64,000 nucleotides of DNA, taken from positions 67,642,141-67,706,140 of the forward strand of contig NC_092809.1 in assembly GCF_040954645.1 (NCBI RefSeq). Reading direction: 5' to 3'. Positions 44,906 to 54,923 of this stretch are shown piece by piece. The translations under genes and the position numbers were made by a program. The notes below the pieces were generated by a model. That model was not told the DNA's origin, ran no database searches, and was given only the letters and a program-made list of their open reading frames with translations. The first letter of the stretch is position 1; every line of letters begins with the position of its first letter. Origin of the DNA: Diabrotica undecimpunctata. Taxonomy: Eukaryota; Arthropoda; Insecta; Coleoptera; Chrysomelidae.

Positions 44906-46213
44906 ATGGCTTTATCATCAAGTTTTACACCGGTACTGTTGCGTACAGTCAGTAAGTCTGTCTATTCACCAAGAGAGAAGACTATTGTCCTGAATGTTCA
45001 CGATGCTCTGGTTTCTCAGAATCCCACAAACACTGTTTGCAACATAGTCGAAAGTTGTGCCAACATGACTGGTGTAGGAGAGTCAACTCTATATAGTTTC
45101 CTATCAGAAAGAAAAAAACACGGTATAGCTAACCCAAACACAAACGAAAACTTAAAGTACCAAAGCTTAGTTTACCAAACCTAAACAAAATTTTACAAGA
45201 AGTTAGAGACGATCCGGATTTGCCTCATATCGGACGAACTAAATTGTGGCAAGTTTTAAAAGAATTAAATTTCCGGTGGGAGAAATCAGACCGAAAATCA
45301 CTTTTGATTGACCGGGAGGAGAAGATGATGGAGAAGAAATTATCTAAGATTCATACGAAAATTCCGGGTTGAAGAAAGGCCCATCTTCTACCAGGATAAA
45401 ACGTGGGTAAACTCAGGTCATACTCTAAAAAAAATTTGGTCAGATAAAAATATATTAAGCTCCAGGCAAGCCTTTATGGAAGGTTGGTCTACTGGTATCT
45501 CCCCACCTTCTGGTAAAGGCAGTAGATTAATAATTTCTCACATTGGCAGTGAAAAAGGATTTGTTAAGCATGGTTTGTTGGAATTTCATTCCAAAAGCAC
45601 AAAAGACTATCACGAGGAGATGACAGCTGATGTTTTCGAAGAGTATTTTGAGCAAATGATTGAATACATACCACCAAATTCAATTATAGTATTAGATAAT
45701 ACACCTTATCATTCACGACTAGTAGAAAGACTTCTAACGAATGCGTGGAAGAAACAGGATATTCTTGACTGGCTGCGGAATAAGTTACTGCCTTACGAAG
45801 ATGGAATGGTAAAAGCAGAACTTTTAAAAATTGCCCGGCAACACAAATCTAAGTTCAAGAAATACGTAGTTGACAAAATGGCGGAAAGGCGAAACATCAC
45901 AGTCTTTAGACTTCCACCCTACCACTGCGAAATAAATCCAATTGAACTCATTTGGGCACAAATGAAAAGTTATGTGGCTAGAAAAAATACGTCATATACA
46001 ATACAAGTTGTACGTGAATTGTTATACGAGTCTTTATAACATATTACAAAACAAAACTGGAAAGATGCAGTAAGACATGTAATAGAAGAAGAACAAAAAA
46101 TGTGGAATCTTGATAACATAATTGATGCGACCATAGAGATTATTAACCTAATTATTAACCCTCAAGACGACTCGGATTCCGAAGTTGATCCTATTTATTT
46201 TGAATTTGAATAG
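44906..46213 (+). pseudogene. IS630/Tc1/mariner-type transposase with D,D-82-E spacing, inactivated
   Basis: The ATG at 44906 starts an N-terminal helix-turn-helix region (SPREKTIVLNVHDAL..., GVGESTLYSFLSERKK). The frame shifts by -1 near 45158 and shifts back near 45365. The second DNA-binding part IGRTKLWQVLKELNFRWEK lies between. The DDE_3 catalytic domain follows: FYQDKTWVNSGH (first Asp, about 45400), SIIVLDNTPYHS (second Asp, about 45695), and PPYHCEINPIELIWAQMKSY (Glu, about 45942). I count 82 residues between the second Asp and the Glu. An in-frame TAA at 46037-46039 cuts off the last about 57 codons, which stay open to 46213 and end in an acidic tail. The domain matches the DD82E group of the superfamily (I recall the name Sailor). 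It is dead because of two frameshifts and a stop. Confidence 0.85.
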
Positions 46214-46270
46214 TTTTCTAATCATAATTATATAAGGTAAGTAATAGTAGTTGTAATCGTAAGGTATTAA

Positions 46271-46700
46271 AGGGGAAAGGCGCAAAATGTCGCCTGTCAA
46301 AATCTTCAATGTGTTTTAAATGTATCCATTTTTTTTCAAATCCTGAGAAAACTAAAAAGCATTTTTGAAAAATTTAAAGGCAGAATGAAAAATTTTTTGA
46401 ATAAATAAAAAGTTTCTTTTGCATGCAATATTTTCAATTAAAAATTATACTATATTTTCTCATTTATTTTCACCCCTGTTACATAACATTGTAGAAGATT
46501 TCAGACTTCTTTCAGACTACATTGTAGAAAATAAACATTGTAGAAGTTTTCAGGGACTTTCTGCCCTGAGTAATAATGTATCTTTCATTCTGCATTTAAA
46601 TTTTTCAAAAATATTTATTAGTTTTCTCCGGATTCGAAAATAATGGATACATTTAAAACACATTGGAAATTTTGCCAGGCGACATTTGGCGCCTTTTTCC
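46271..46700. mobile_element. 430-bp MITE with about 130-bp inverted repeats and TTAA flanks
   Basis: The left end is AGGGGAAAGGCGCAAAATGT and the right end (reverse complement) is GGAAAAAGGCGCCAAATGTC. Both continue as CGCCTG...AATGTGTTTTAAATGTATCCAT and further. TTAA sits at 46267-46270 and 46701-46704. TTAA is the piggyBac target, so a piggyBac-mobilised MITE is likely. Both arms also share CAGAATGAAA and CTTTTTTGAAAA-like parts. Confidence 0.8.
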
Positions 46701-46704
46701 TTAA

Positions 46705-48416
46705 TTAAATAAATGTATCTTTTACAAATGGCAAGAAACTTTTTATTTTTGAATAAAATAAGTAAGTTTTATTAAAAAATACAATTTACATAAGTACAAT
46801 TTAAAAAATATATTTATTTAGTTCAAATAAATGTTTCAATCATATACTCTACGACACTGGTCGTTCATTTCTAACCATTCAAAATACCCCCGTAATAGGA
46901 TTATAAGGTATTGTATTCCTTCAGATATAAGGTGGGTTAGTCGAAAATGTCTTAAACGTAGATTTTTCTTGGTTAAAGGTAAAAATAATATGTATTTTAT
47001 TATCGGCAGAACAATGAGGTATGTAAGCGTTTATGTTTACTTTCAGCAATAACAGCCTGTAAAATTCTAGCTGAAGGAAGTTTTGTTGAACTTCAGACTT
47101 GCAGAAATGTTAACCAGATATGTCCAATTCTATTACCTCTTAATTTTACACTTTATTGAATGCGAGTACTCTCTGGTATACAAGAATATCTCTTTTTATC
47201 CGCACTCGTACGAAATAATAGCATTATTTTGCATAATAAGAGTATTAAATAAAAAAATTTTGAAATTTAAATCTTTAAGTTGGCAACCCTTTTCATTTAT
47301 GTTGTACGGGGAATCCCCGATTATATTTTACAAGATTATTATTTTGTTCGTTTTGTTTATATTTTACAGGGAATTTTTCGACGGTATTCTTCGGCCTTCT
47401 TATTTTTTTTTGGTTGTCAATAATATACAGAAATACATTGCTGTAGTCAGTGTTATTACAGTGAGTTCATACTGCAATGTTATCAAAAGTTGAAAAAAAA
47501 TTGCGAAAATTGACATCTAAGATATTTCTAACAAATATAGAAATCCTGAAGATAGTATGCTGAATCCAGTAGAATATAAACTGACATAGTATAGCACTTG
47601 CGTTCTTAAAACACAATGCGTGGACTTATCCTGCTGTTGCCTCTCGAGGGGTGCATTGAGGTCATTCCAGATCTCCTGCCTCTCCCCTTCATCCGTTAAA
47701 TCCCAAACAAGCTGGTCATAGCTAATCAGTAAGATAAAAGATCATGCAAGTTTTCACCAATTCTTGTGAGCTTGTCCGTTGATCTGTCGCCTCCACAGGA
47801 ACTGTTTAAGCAGATATGTTTTAATTTTTTTGTCCATCAGTACAATGCAACTCAAGAACAGAATATGTACAATCAGTGGGATCTCTTTCACATTCCACAC
47901 TAGTGTGCATACCTAATGACGTTGTGTAAGACTGCAAGATCTTCGTGAGTGTAGAGTAGTGCCACAGCTGGCTTAAGGACAAAAATCAATTTATTTGCAT
48001 TGTGTGCCGCAATACAACATCGTCTGAAGCTTCTGATGTGCTCGACGAAGACGAAGTTTATGCAAGTGATTTATTAGTTCCGGAGCAGTCTTCGTTTGCT
48101 ATCCGAATGCTAGTAATGAAAGAATCTGAGTGGCCAAAGAACCTATGTAGAGAGAACTCCGATTGAATTGTTTTTAACATACCTATCTGTTCTTACATTA
48201 ATATTAATAAAATATTTAGGAACTTTATCAGTAAATTACGACCTATTCTAAAGCAGATATTTTATCTGATTACAATCCTTTTGTCGCCATTGCAAGAGTC
48301 AGGCTAAAAGATACATACGCTTAGAAATGGTAGAATTAGAAAAAAACAGAACACCTTTAATATTTACAGGAAAGTTCGTGAAGTTACTGGCCTCTATAAC
48401 ACTCCTTCTTCTTCTG
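46705..48416. other. Stretch without an identified gene
   Basis: The part from about 46830 to 47490 contains a 136-codon A/T-rich open frame with no domain. From about 47590 to 48150 the composition is more balanced (possible old LINE sequence), but no motif could be read with confidence. Confidence 0.35.
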
Positions 48417-48600
48417 AAGAGTCAACAAAAGAATGGAAATATTGGAAACCATCAAGACACGAAAGCTGCAATACCTGGGGCATGGTATGCGTAATGAAAG
48501 ATACAACATACTTCAATTAATTATAAAGGGAAAATCCAGGGCAAGAGAAGTGTAGGAAGATATGGCATGTAAAGAAGAAGAAGGAGTAACTATATAAATG
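48417..48600 (+). pseudogene. C-terminal end of an endonuclease/RT-type LINE
   Basis: The forward frame reads EILETIKTRKLQYLGHGMRN followed by ERYNILQLIIKGKS, the usual C-terminus of this LINE group. An AAAGAAGAAGAAGGA tail follows at about 48573-48590. 5' truncated. Confidence 0.75.
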
Positions 48601-49490
48601 AACTGTTCCAAGATGACAAAAGACATAATCAGTGCTCTAATTATGACTTTTAGTGATGTATATACTATTGGTAAAATACCTAAAGAATGACTGAAATCTG
48701 TTTTTATGGCAATTCTAAAGAAACAGCTGACAAAAGTATGCGACGAATACAGATTAATTAGTCTGATGACCCACACATTGAAATTTCTTTTTCTCCTTAT
48801 TATTGGAAGGATAAAAAGTACTTGCGAAAAGACCTAGCTGTAACCCCGTTTGAATTTACGTATGCGCCAGATATCCGCTAGGCACTTTTTGGCTTAAAGG
48901 TACTTCTCCAAAAATTCCATGCCCAAGGTAAAGATATTTATGTCGCTTTCATAGATTACGAAAAGGCTTTCGAGCCTAGGGTAAGGCCTGCAACGCTTTT
49001 AAACATATTAAGAATCAAAGGCATTGATGGTAGAGAAAAATTTATACTGCAATCGTAGTACGAGTCGATCTGAGATTAACCGATGATTGTTATATTCTCA
49101 GAAGCGTCAGACAGAGATACATTCTATCTCCGCTGTTATTTAATATCTTCTGGAATATAATTTTCAAACAGACTTTGCAAAATAAAGATTTTAAAGTAAA
49201 AATTAATAACAAAATGATTAATAATTTTATTTACGCTTACGTCACTGTAATATTATGCAACAGTCTCCAGGACGTTCAAGAGATGGTGTCTTACGTAATC
49301 ACTACAGAAAGAGAAGTGGGTCTAAAAATGAATGTTTCTAATACAAAATGTATGATATTCAGTCGCCAACCTCATAACAATGCTTTCCTACAGATAGATC
49401 AACCAAACCTTTAAGAGAGGTACTTACTTTAAATATCTGGAATGTTACATTACAGACCAACTAGATCCAAGTAAAAAGGTCACATACTAA
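48601..49490 (+). pseudogene. Endonuclease/RT-type LINE, RT-domain relic
   Basis: Forward-strand text across several frames: KSVFMAILKK...CDEYRLISLMTHTLK (RT block 2), FGLKVLLQKFHAQGKDIYVA then FIDYEKAFE (catalytic block A, about 48940-48970). Then ISSGIIFSNRL-like remnants and VGLKMNVSNTKCMIFS near 49317-49362, the block after the YADD region. The YADD itself is lost. Many stops. Confidence 0.75.
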
Positions 49491-49782
49491 ATTGAAGCAC
49501 AACCTTAAAGAGAGTATGAAATAGGAGTATGGAGTAGTTTGGAAGATTATCTACCAAAAATTTTCGTACACATCTAGAGGTCGAGAGTAGCACAGCTTCC
49601 TGCATGGTCTTATACAGGTGTTCACTTAGACCTAGCTATTTCACGTTTTCTAGAAGGTTTTTCGGAATAACATTAGTAGTGAATAGAATAATAGGTACTG
49701 TCTAGGTACTTTCCATTCTCTATTGTCGTCTTATTTGTATTTTGAGATCTCTATGCTTGGGGATCTTTTCTTTGCCTTTAAT

Positions 49783-49986
49783 TCACAAATTATTGTTGTT
49801 AGGTATCGCCACATCTATTAGTGCTGTTTGCCTAGTAAGTTTATTACCTAGTATGAGATCCGGTCTATTATGTACCACTGGTTGGTCTATGAGCACAGTT
49901 ATTATTACTATTTTTATTATATAATGATAAAGGCTGGGGTCAATAAGATCCATAAGCCCATTTACAAGAAAAATGAAATAGTACAT
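49783..49986 (-). pseudogene. LINE-associated C-terminal domain fragment
   Basis: The minus-strand frame of 67 codons has VLIDQPVVHNRPDLILGNKL followed by TALIDVAIPNNNN. HNRPD...LIDVAIP is a pattern I know from C-terminal regions downstream of reverse transcriptases in insect LINE sequences. It is isolated from any RT here. Confidence 0.55.
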
Positions 49987-50039
49987 TACACAATATTATA
50001 AATAATACAAAATCATTAGTTGTGCGAATAATCTATAGA

Positions 50040-51360
50040 CTACTAAATTGTACACAATACTGTTTAGCTTACAAACAGTATAGTTGGTTTTTAAATGTTT
50101 TAATAAATAAAGAGTTTATAATTTCCGTTGGGACATTGTTCCATATACTAAAAATACGATTACACAGGAAATATTGGCACCTTATCGATGAAAAGGATTC
50201 CTTCTTCAGTTTCAAACTGTATCCCCGTAGTCTGGTTTGATCATCTAAAATAAAAAAGTACTTTAAAATTCGGAAGGTGATAATTAAGACAAAATGGAGT
50301 TTTAAAAGGTACCCTGCTAAACAAAGTCTTTTTTCGTAATTTAAGCTTCCCTTTTTAAAAAATAGTCTGATAGCTTTCCTTTGAATATTTTCGGTAAGAT
50401 TTCCATCACGCATTAATTCTGGCCACCAAACTGTTCCACAGTACTCCAGTAGGGTCGGATATAAAATTTATACAAACAAATAGAACCCGAAAAGAATATT
50501 TTTGTGAAAGTCTTATTAAGTAGGTATAATTCACTATTTGTTATTTTAGTAATTTTTGAAATATGCTCCGACCAAATCAAATTTTTAGTAATTGTTACAC
50601 CAAGGTCACTATATGATTATAGTATCTAGTAAATGCTCGTTTATTGAGTGAGACAAACGCGAATTATTTTTTCCAAATGTAAAGCTACATACTTATCTCT
50701 ATTCAGAGGTAACATCCAATCCGAACACCATTTGAATATAAAATTCAAGTCACTTTATAAGTCTTGCTCATTCCAGAGTGGGTCAGCATGGATCTTTCAT
50801 AGATTTGATATGAGATTCGAGATAATTAGCATACAACACAAATAGTAGTGGGTCCAAAACAGATCCTTGTGGTACACGACTTAAAATTGATTTTTTAGAT
50901 GGCAGTGATTAGCCAACTTTAACACAAAACTCTCGATTTGTTAAAAAATCATTAATCCACTCAAGTTGTCCCGAATGTCAAAGTGTTCTAGTTTATACAT
51001 CAATTTTCGTTTTAGTACTCGATTAAATGCTTTTGCAAAGTCTAAATTTATAACATCCACAGGTCTTTTTCTATCCAATGCTGCTGTCCATTTATTCACA
51101 CACCATAGTAAATTAGTCATGGTTGATCGACTTTTTACAAATCCATGTTGTTGTGGGGGAATAATTTGTTTCCGAAGCAAAAAGTCTGAAAAACGTTCTG
51201 TGATAATTGATTCCATAACTTTACAATAATAGGTGTAAGGCTTATTGGTCTGTATTTATCATGATCTAACTTACTTCCTTTTTTACGTATAGGTGTTACC
51301 TAAGCACTCTTCCAAATTGGAGGCAAAGAGTGTGCATTAAAATTGTTTTGCATTAAATAG
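50040..51360 (-). pseudogene. CR1/Jockey-like LINE reverse transcriptase relic
   Basis: Minus-strand order: PPIWKSA-VTPIRKKGSKLD then YRPISLTPI (about 51325-51235). Next come QHGFVKSRSTMTNLL, VDVINLDFAKAFNRV (catalytic block A, about 51040-51080) and a GSVLDPLLFVLYANYLES block near 50820-50875, degraded from QGSVLGPLLF. The terminal region includes FSIWNNVPTEIINSLFIKTF near 50075-50135. The YADD block is not readable. Many stops. It probably belongs with the ORF1-like frames at 51460-52470. Confidence 0.75.
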
Positions 51361-51369
51361 CAAGAGATA

Positions 51370-51455
51370 AGTCACCAATTGGCAGAAGAAGAATCAGACA
51401 ACCGAGCATCAGAATTGCATATAAAGAGGAAGAAAAAGAAGAAGAAGTATTATTT
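51370..51455 (+). mobile_element. Short LINE 3' tail (AAGAAGAAGAAG end)
   Basis: GGCAGAAGAAGAATCAG...GAAAAAGAAGAAGAAGTA is the plus-strand form of the endonuclease/RT LINE 3' end. It is inserted between the ORF1 and RT parts of the antisense LINE. Confidence 0.5.
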
Positions 51456-51459
51456 TAGG

Positions 51460-52470
51460 TTTTAAATCCTGAATATAATAAATACAAAAGTTCATTAAAT
51501 TTGGAATGTAGTGTCACTAAATTGGTATAAAAGCAGAGCCAGTCGCAAAAGACAGTTTTTTAAATATTATTGTCGAAAATTAGTAATTTTTGATATACCA
51601 CGAATATATTTTATTGTTAAATGTTACTCGCGGTTTTGTTTTCTAGTCTCTAACTTAGATCGCAGTTTTTTTTAATTAACTTGCATAGTTGTCTTGTCAC
51701 CTTACCTTAAGAGTTTCCTTTAATTTCGTAGAATTTATTCAACTTCATACTCATTACTCATTACCATATTGACCACTCTAGGATACTTATTACCAACTTT
51801 GTCCATTCTAAAGAAAGTAACAGGGGTCGCTTTATATTCTACAGTCTGTAAAATTTCTTCCAAATTTTTTTTGTCTTGATCTTTTTTAGTTTAAATATCG
51901 CCTGTAGATTCTGGTCCTCCTCTGACAAAAATATTTTTGACACCACCATGAATACGATCAATGGCTTTATTGGTGATATTTTCAGCAAATTGCGGTAACG
52001 AGTGTTGCTCAGTAGATGAGAATTTAATTTCTAGATCATTCAATCTTGTTGTAATTTCAGCAACCTTTACATGAATTTGACTAATTTTTAATTGTAAATT
52101 GTCATTATATTCTTTAAGTATGGATTTTAAATTTAAAACCGCTTCAGTATTGCTTGAACAACCGTTACAAATAATTTTAATTCCTCGCACCTTACTCTAG
52201 TTATGCGATCATCAACAAGTCTTTCGGTACATGCCAGGTGAATACCTTTTTACAGGCATCACATTCTAGAGCAGATCGTTCATGGTCGTCGATCGCTTTC
52301 GCACTGTTAGCGAAGGTCTGACAAGTTAGCATGTTGATAGTGATAATAAATGTAAATAGAAAAATGTATCTGAAATCGGTCGTATCTTGCAATACGACGA
52401 ATTCACTTATCTGACAGATCTGGGCGCACCTTCGGGATCCAAATTCAGCAAAACACACTGGAAAATCCAC
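51460..52470 (-). pseudogene. LINE ORF1 relic: PHD-like finger and coiled coil
   Basis: The frame from 52470 (minus strand) ends with ALECDACKKVFTWH, the first half of a PHD-like zinc finger. After a stop and shift the next frame, from 52190, begins RGIKIICNGCSSN, the second cysteine pair. It then runs into a helical segment VLNLKSILKEYNDNLQLKIS that looks like a coiled coil. This layout is known for ORF1 of CR1-like LINEs. The frames are broken. Confidence 0.65.
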
Positions 52471-52522
52471 AAGGAAACTAAGTTCCTGTAGCTGGCTGTA
52501 TACAATGTATCACAAAAAATTA

Positions 52523-52930
52523 GTTAAAATCCTTTATAAAAGGTATATAATTAAAAACCCAATCGGGCTATGTCATGAAGACAAAACGTTTTCGGAATCC
52601 ATATTCCATTATCAGTGTCTAGGTGTACATGTTTTGAGCCACTAAATATCTGGGTAAAAACCCGTTAAAAGTTATAGGTTACAATTTAGTTAACATTATT
52701 CAATCTTATATTCTTATATTTATTATTATTTAACATCCTAATATATAAGATTAAATAATGTTAACTAAATTGTAACCTATAACTTTTAACGGGTTTTTAC
52801 CCAGATATTTTTGGCTCAAACTATGTACACCTAGACACTGATGATGGAATATGGATTCCGAAAACGTTTTGTCTTCATGGCATAGCCCGATTGGGTTTTT
52901 AATTATATACCTTTTATAAAGGATTTTAAC
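52523..52930. mobile_element. Fold-back element, about 190-bp arms, with a hammerhead-like core (Penelope-like pLTR pair?)
   Basis: The left arm (52523-52712) is mirrored by 52741-52930: GTTAAAATCCTTTATAAAAG at the left and CTTTTATAAAGGATTTTAAC at the right. Pairing is nearly complete, with a spacer of about 30 bp. It interrupts the antisense LINE. The right arm holds a hammerhead-like core at 52834-52873. In the left arm the same core reads CTGATAA instead of CTGATGA. Inverted pairs of long terminal repeats carrying hammerhead motifs are known for Penelope-like retroelements. Confidence 0.75.
52834..52873 (+). ncRNA. Hammerhead ribozyme-like motif (minimal type I)
   Basis: Stem I: GACA (52834-52837) with TGTC (52870-52873). 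Core CTGATGA at 52838-52844. Stem II: GGAAT (52846-52850) with ATTCC (52855-52859), loop ATGG. Core GAAA at 52860-52863. Stem III is the palindrome AACGTT (52863-52868), with the predicted cleavage after T52869. A stem III without a proper loop fits minimal hammerheads that cleave as dimers. The activity is predicted from the fold, not shown. Confidence 0.65.
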
Positions 52931-53184
52931 ACTGGAAAACACTTTTGTGCACTTCTTTTTAAAAATTTAATTTCAGAAAGTTTACCACTGCTAATTCCAA
53001 AACTACACAAATAAAGTGTGTACCTTTCAACAGCTGAACGTATATTTTTAGTGTATTTGGTCAGTGTTGTTACATAGCGGCGAGACCTGGCTCTCAAGGC
53101 TGATAATATCAATTCCCTAGAAACGTTTGAGACGTGATTGCATAGAAAAATGCTCTGAATAAGCTGAACAGTGGTGCAGATCAA
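52903..53184 (-). pseudogene. Possible 5' part of the interrupted LINE ORF1
   Basis: A minus-strand frame of about 90 codons lies on the far side of the fold-back element from the PHD-like ORF1 frames. It has the same orientation but no recognisable domain. It may be the 5' region of the same LINE. Low confidence. Confidence 0.3.
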
Positions 53185-53658
53185 CGAAGCGTTGTTAAAT
53201 AAAGCAAATGGCTGTTAAAAAGTATTAAAATGTGAATTATTTCATACTTAGTGCATGTTATTAGAGAAAACCGGTTCAGAATCCTTTGGTTTTTCATGAA
53301 GTGTACAATCAAGGGCTGAAACTATCTTACAATAAAGTCACCCCAGGAACGCAACGCAACTCAATAATATTGTCAATACCATTTTAAAGTCGTCTATTTT
53401 AGAATGTATAATATATATCTGAATTGTCAATATAAATATGTCAGATAAAATTAAATTATTATAGAACAACAAGAGAAATCATACGATTTCCTACCTAGCG
53501 AAACTGAATTCAAATTTTTACCACTGTGCAAAGCAAATAGCTTGATGAATTACTCGGCAAGGGAATCTAAAATATGCATTCCACCTGCCGTTCATCATTT
53601 TCAAAATTCGTAGTGAATTCAGTTTCTGGTACTCCAAACAGAGTAAAGAAGTAAAACA
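53185..53658. other. Stretch without an identified gene
   Basis: No coding or repeat match seen on either strand. Confidence 0.35.
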
Positions 53659-53797
53659 TAATGATGGTATTAGATTTTTGTTTAGACACAGGGCAGCGGC
53701 AAGCCGCTTGTATCTATTTCGACCTCTTTAGGTCGCATTGACCCTACCTGACCTCTTTAGGACCCTGTATTGAAACAAAAATCTAATACCGTCATTA
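53659..53797. repeat. 139-bp inverted-repeat unit with internal hairpins
   Basis: The 35-bp arms TAATGATGGTATTAGATTTT... (53659-53693) and their mirror ending ...TACCGTCATTA (53797) pair with few mismatches. Between them lie a perfect AGCGGC-AA-GCCGCT hairpin and a CGACCT-CTTT-AGGTCG hairpin, plus a second GACCTCTTTAGG copy. The unit is small, structured and non-coding. Its class is unknown. Confidence 0.7.
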
Positions 53798-54159
53798 GGT
53801 ATTATAGAAGAATTTTTCACCAAGTAACTAAAAATCAAAATTTGTTTAAGTTATTAATGTTTTATATTTTGAGTACGATTTTCGAAATGGAAATCGAAAC
53901 GTCAAAAATAAATATATTTTAAACTTAAATTCTGGCCTATTCCCAACAAAAGTAGTAATTGCATTAAGATGCCACAAGAAAATAGCTTCAGAATAGTATT
54001 AAAATATAATAAGTATTATTTCTAGTCGAAAAATTATTTCAGTTTAAATTTTAAAAATGTTTTTAGTTATGTAACAGTGTAAATAATGATCACATTTTTT
54101 GAATACCTCTGTATCTTTTTTACTGTTAAATGTATTCAATAAAAACAAGCTCTCCCTAG

Positions 54160-54440
54160 CCGACAGACACAGTCGGTGAGTCGTGTTCGACAAAAGAAAC
54201 AGAAAAGAAAGAATGTGAATCTCAAGTACCTACCGGCAAAAAACCCCAACCGCTCGAAACAGTAGTCACAACACTCCACCCATTCCCCACGTGGAATCGT
54301 CAAATTTCACTAGACTCCTCCGGATGTGGCTCTTATTCCGGAAGTGACACAACAGCGCTGGGCGGTCATGGGCGGCCCTCACCGACCGTTTGTTTACATT
54401 TTGTATTTACGAGCTTGTAATCCATCGGAATGGTAACAAT
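54160..54440. other. GC-richer island of unknown nature
   Basis: A block of more balanced base composition stands out from the AT-rich surroundings (for example AGCGCTGGGCGGTCATGGGC near 54353-54372 and CTCCTCCGGATGTGGC near 54315). It has no open frame longer than about 30 codons. It could be a host promoter/first-exon region or an unclassified repeat. No decision is possible from sequence alone. Confidence 0.35.
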
Positions 54441-54850
54441 GGCCGAATGCTTTTGTTTGAAAGAATGAGTTATGGAAGGGTTAGAGGTTATTGTCATTTG
54501 TTTTTGTTACTACCTTGATGACAATCTAATAAACAAAGACTCTAAGTTGCAGTGTAATTGTTTTACAAGTTAAGAACAATGAATTGATTTATTGGTATTT
54601 TGCATTTGGAGATTGTGTCTTTATTTTGGAATGAATTGCATTAGTAGTTTCGTAGCATGTTTCGTCATTATTGACAGTCAATATATATTTATACAGAAAT
54701 TATATTATAGTAGATATATTAAAACATATAAAATAATAAATATACCATGCTACTCTATAGAAATATTTAATGCCACCAAGACAATCATACATTTTAAATC
54801 AAACATAATAAATATACAAAAATGTATTCAAATATATTCAAATTTTTTGG

Positions 54851-54857
<7 letters not shown>
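54441..54857. other. AT-rich stretch before a (TA)n tract
   Basis: No gene. A forward 111-codon frame here reads into the TA repeat and has no domain. Confidence 0.4.

Positions 54858-54918
<61 letters not shown>
54858..54918. repeat. (TA)n tract left of long-inverted-repeat element A
   Basis: An AT run that ends at the ACAGATTGAAC terminus. Confidence 0.95.

Positions 54919-54923
<5 letters not shown>

Noticed and set aside
47083..47493. 136-codon plus-strand open frame with hydrophobic stretches
   Set aside because: Aromatic/Ile-rich composition is what AT-rich DNA gives by chance; no family pattern, no neighbours or splice context.
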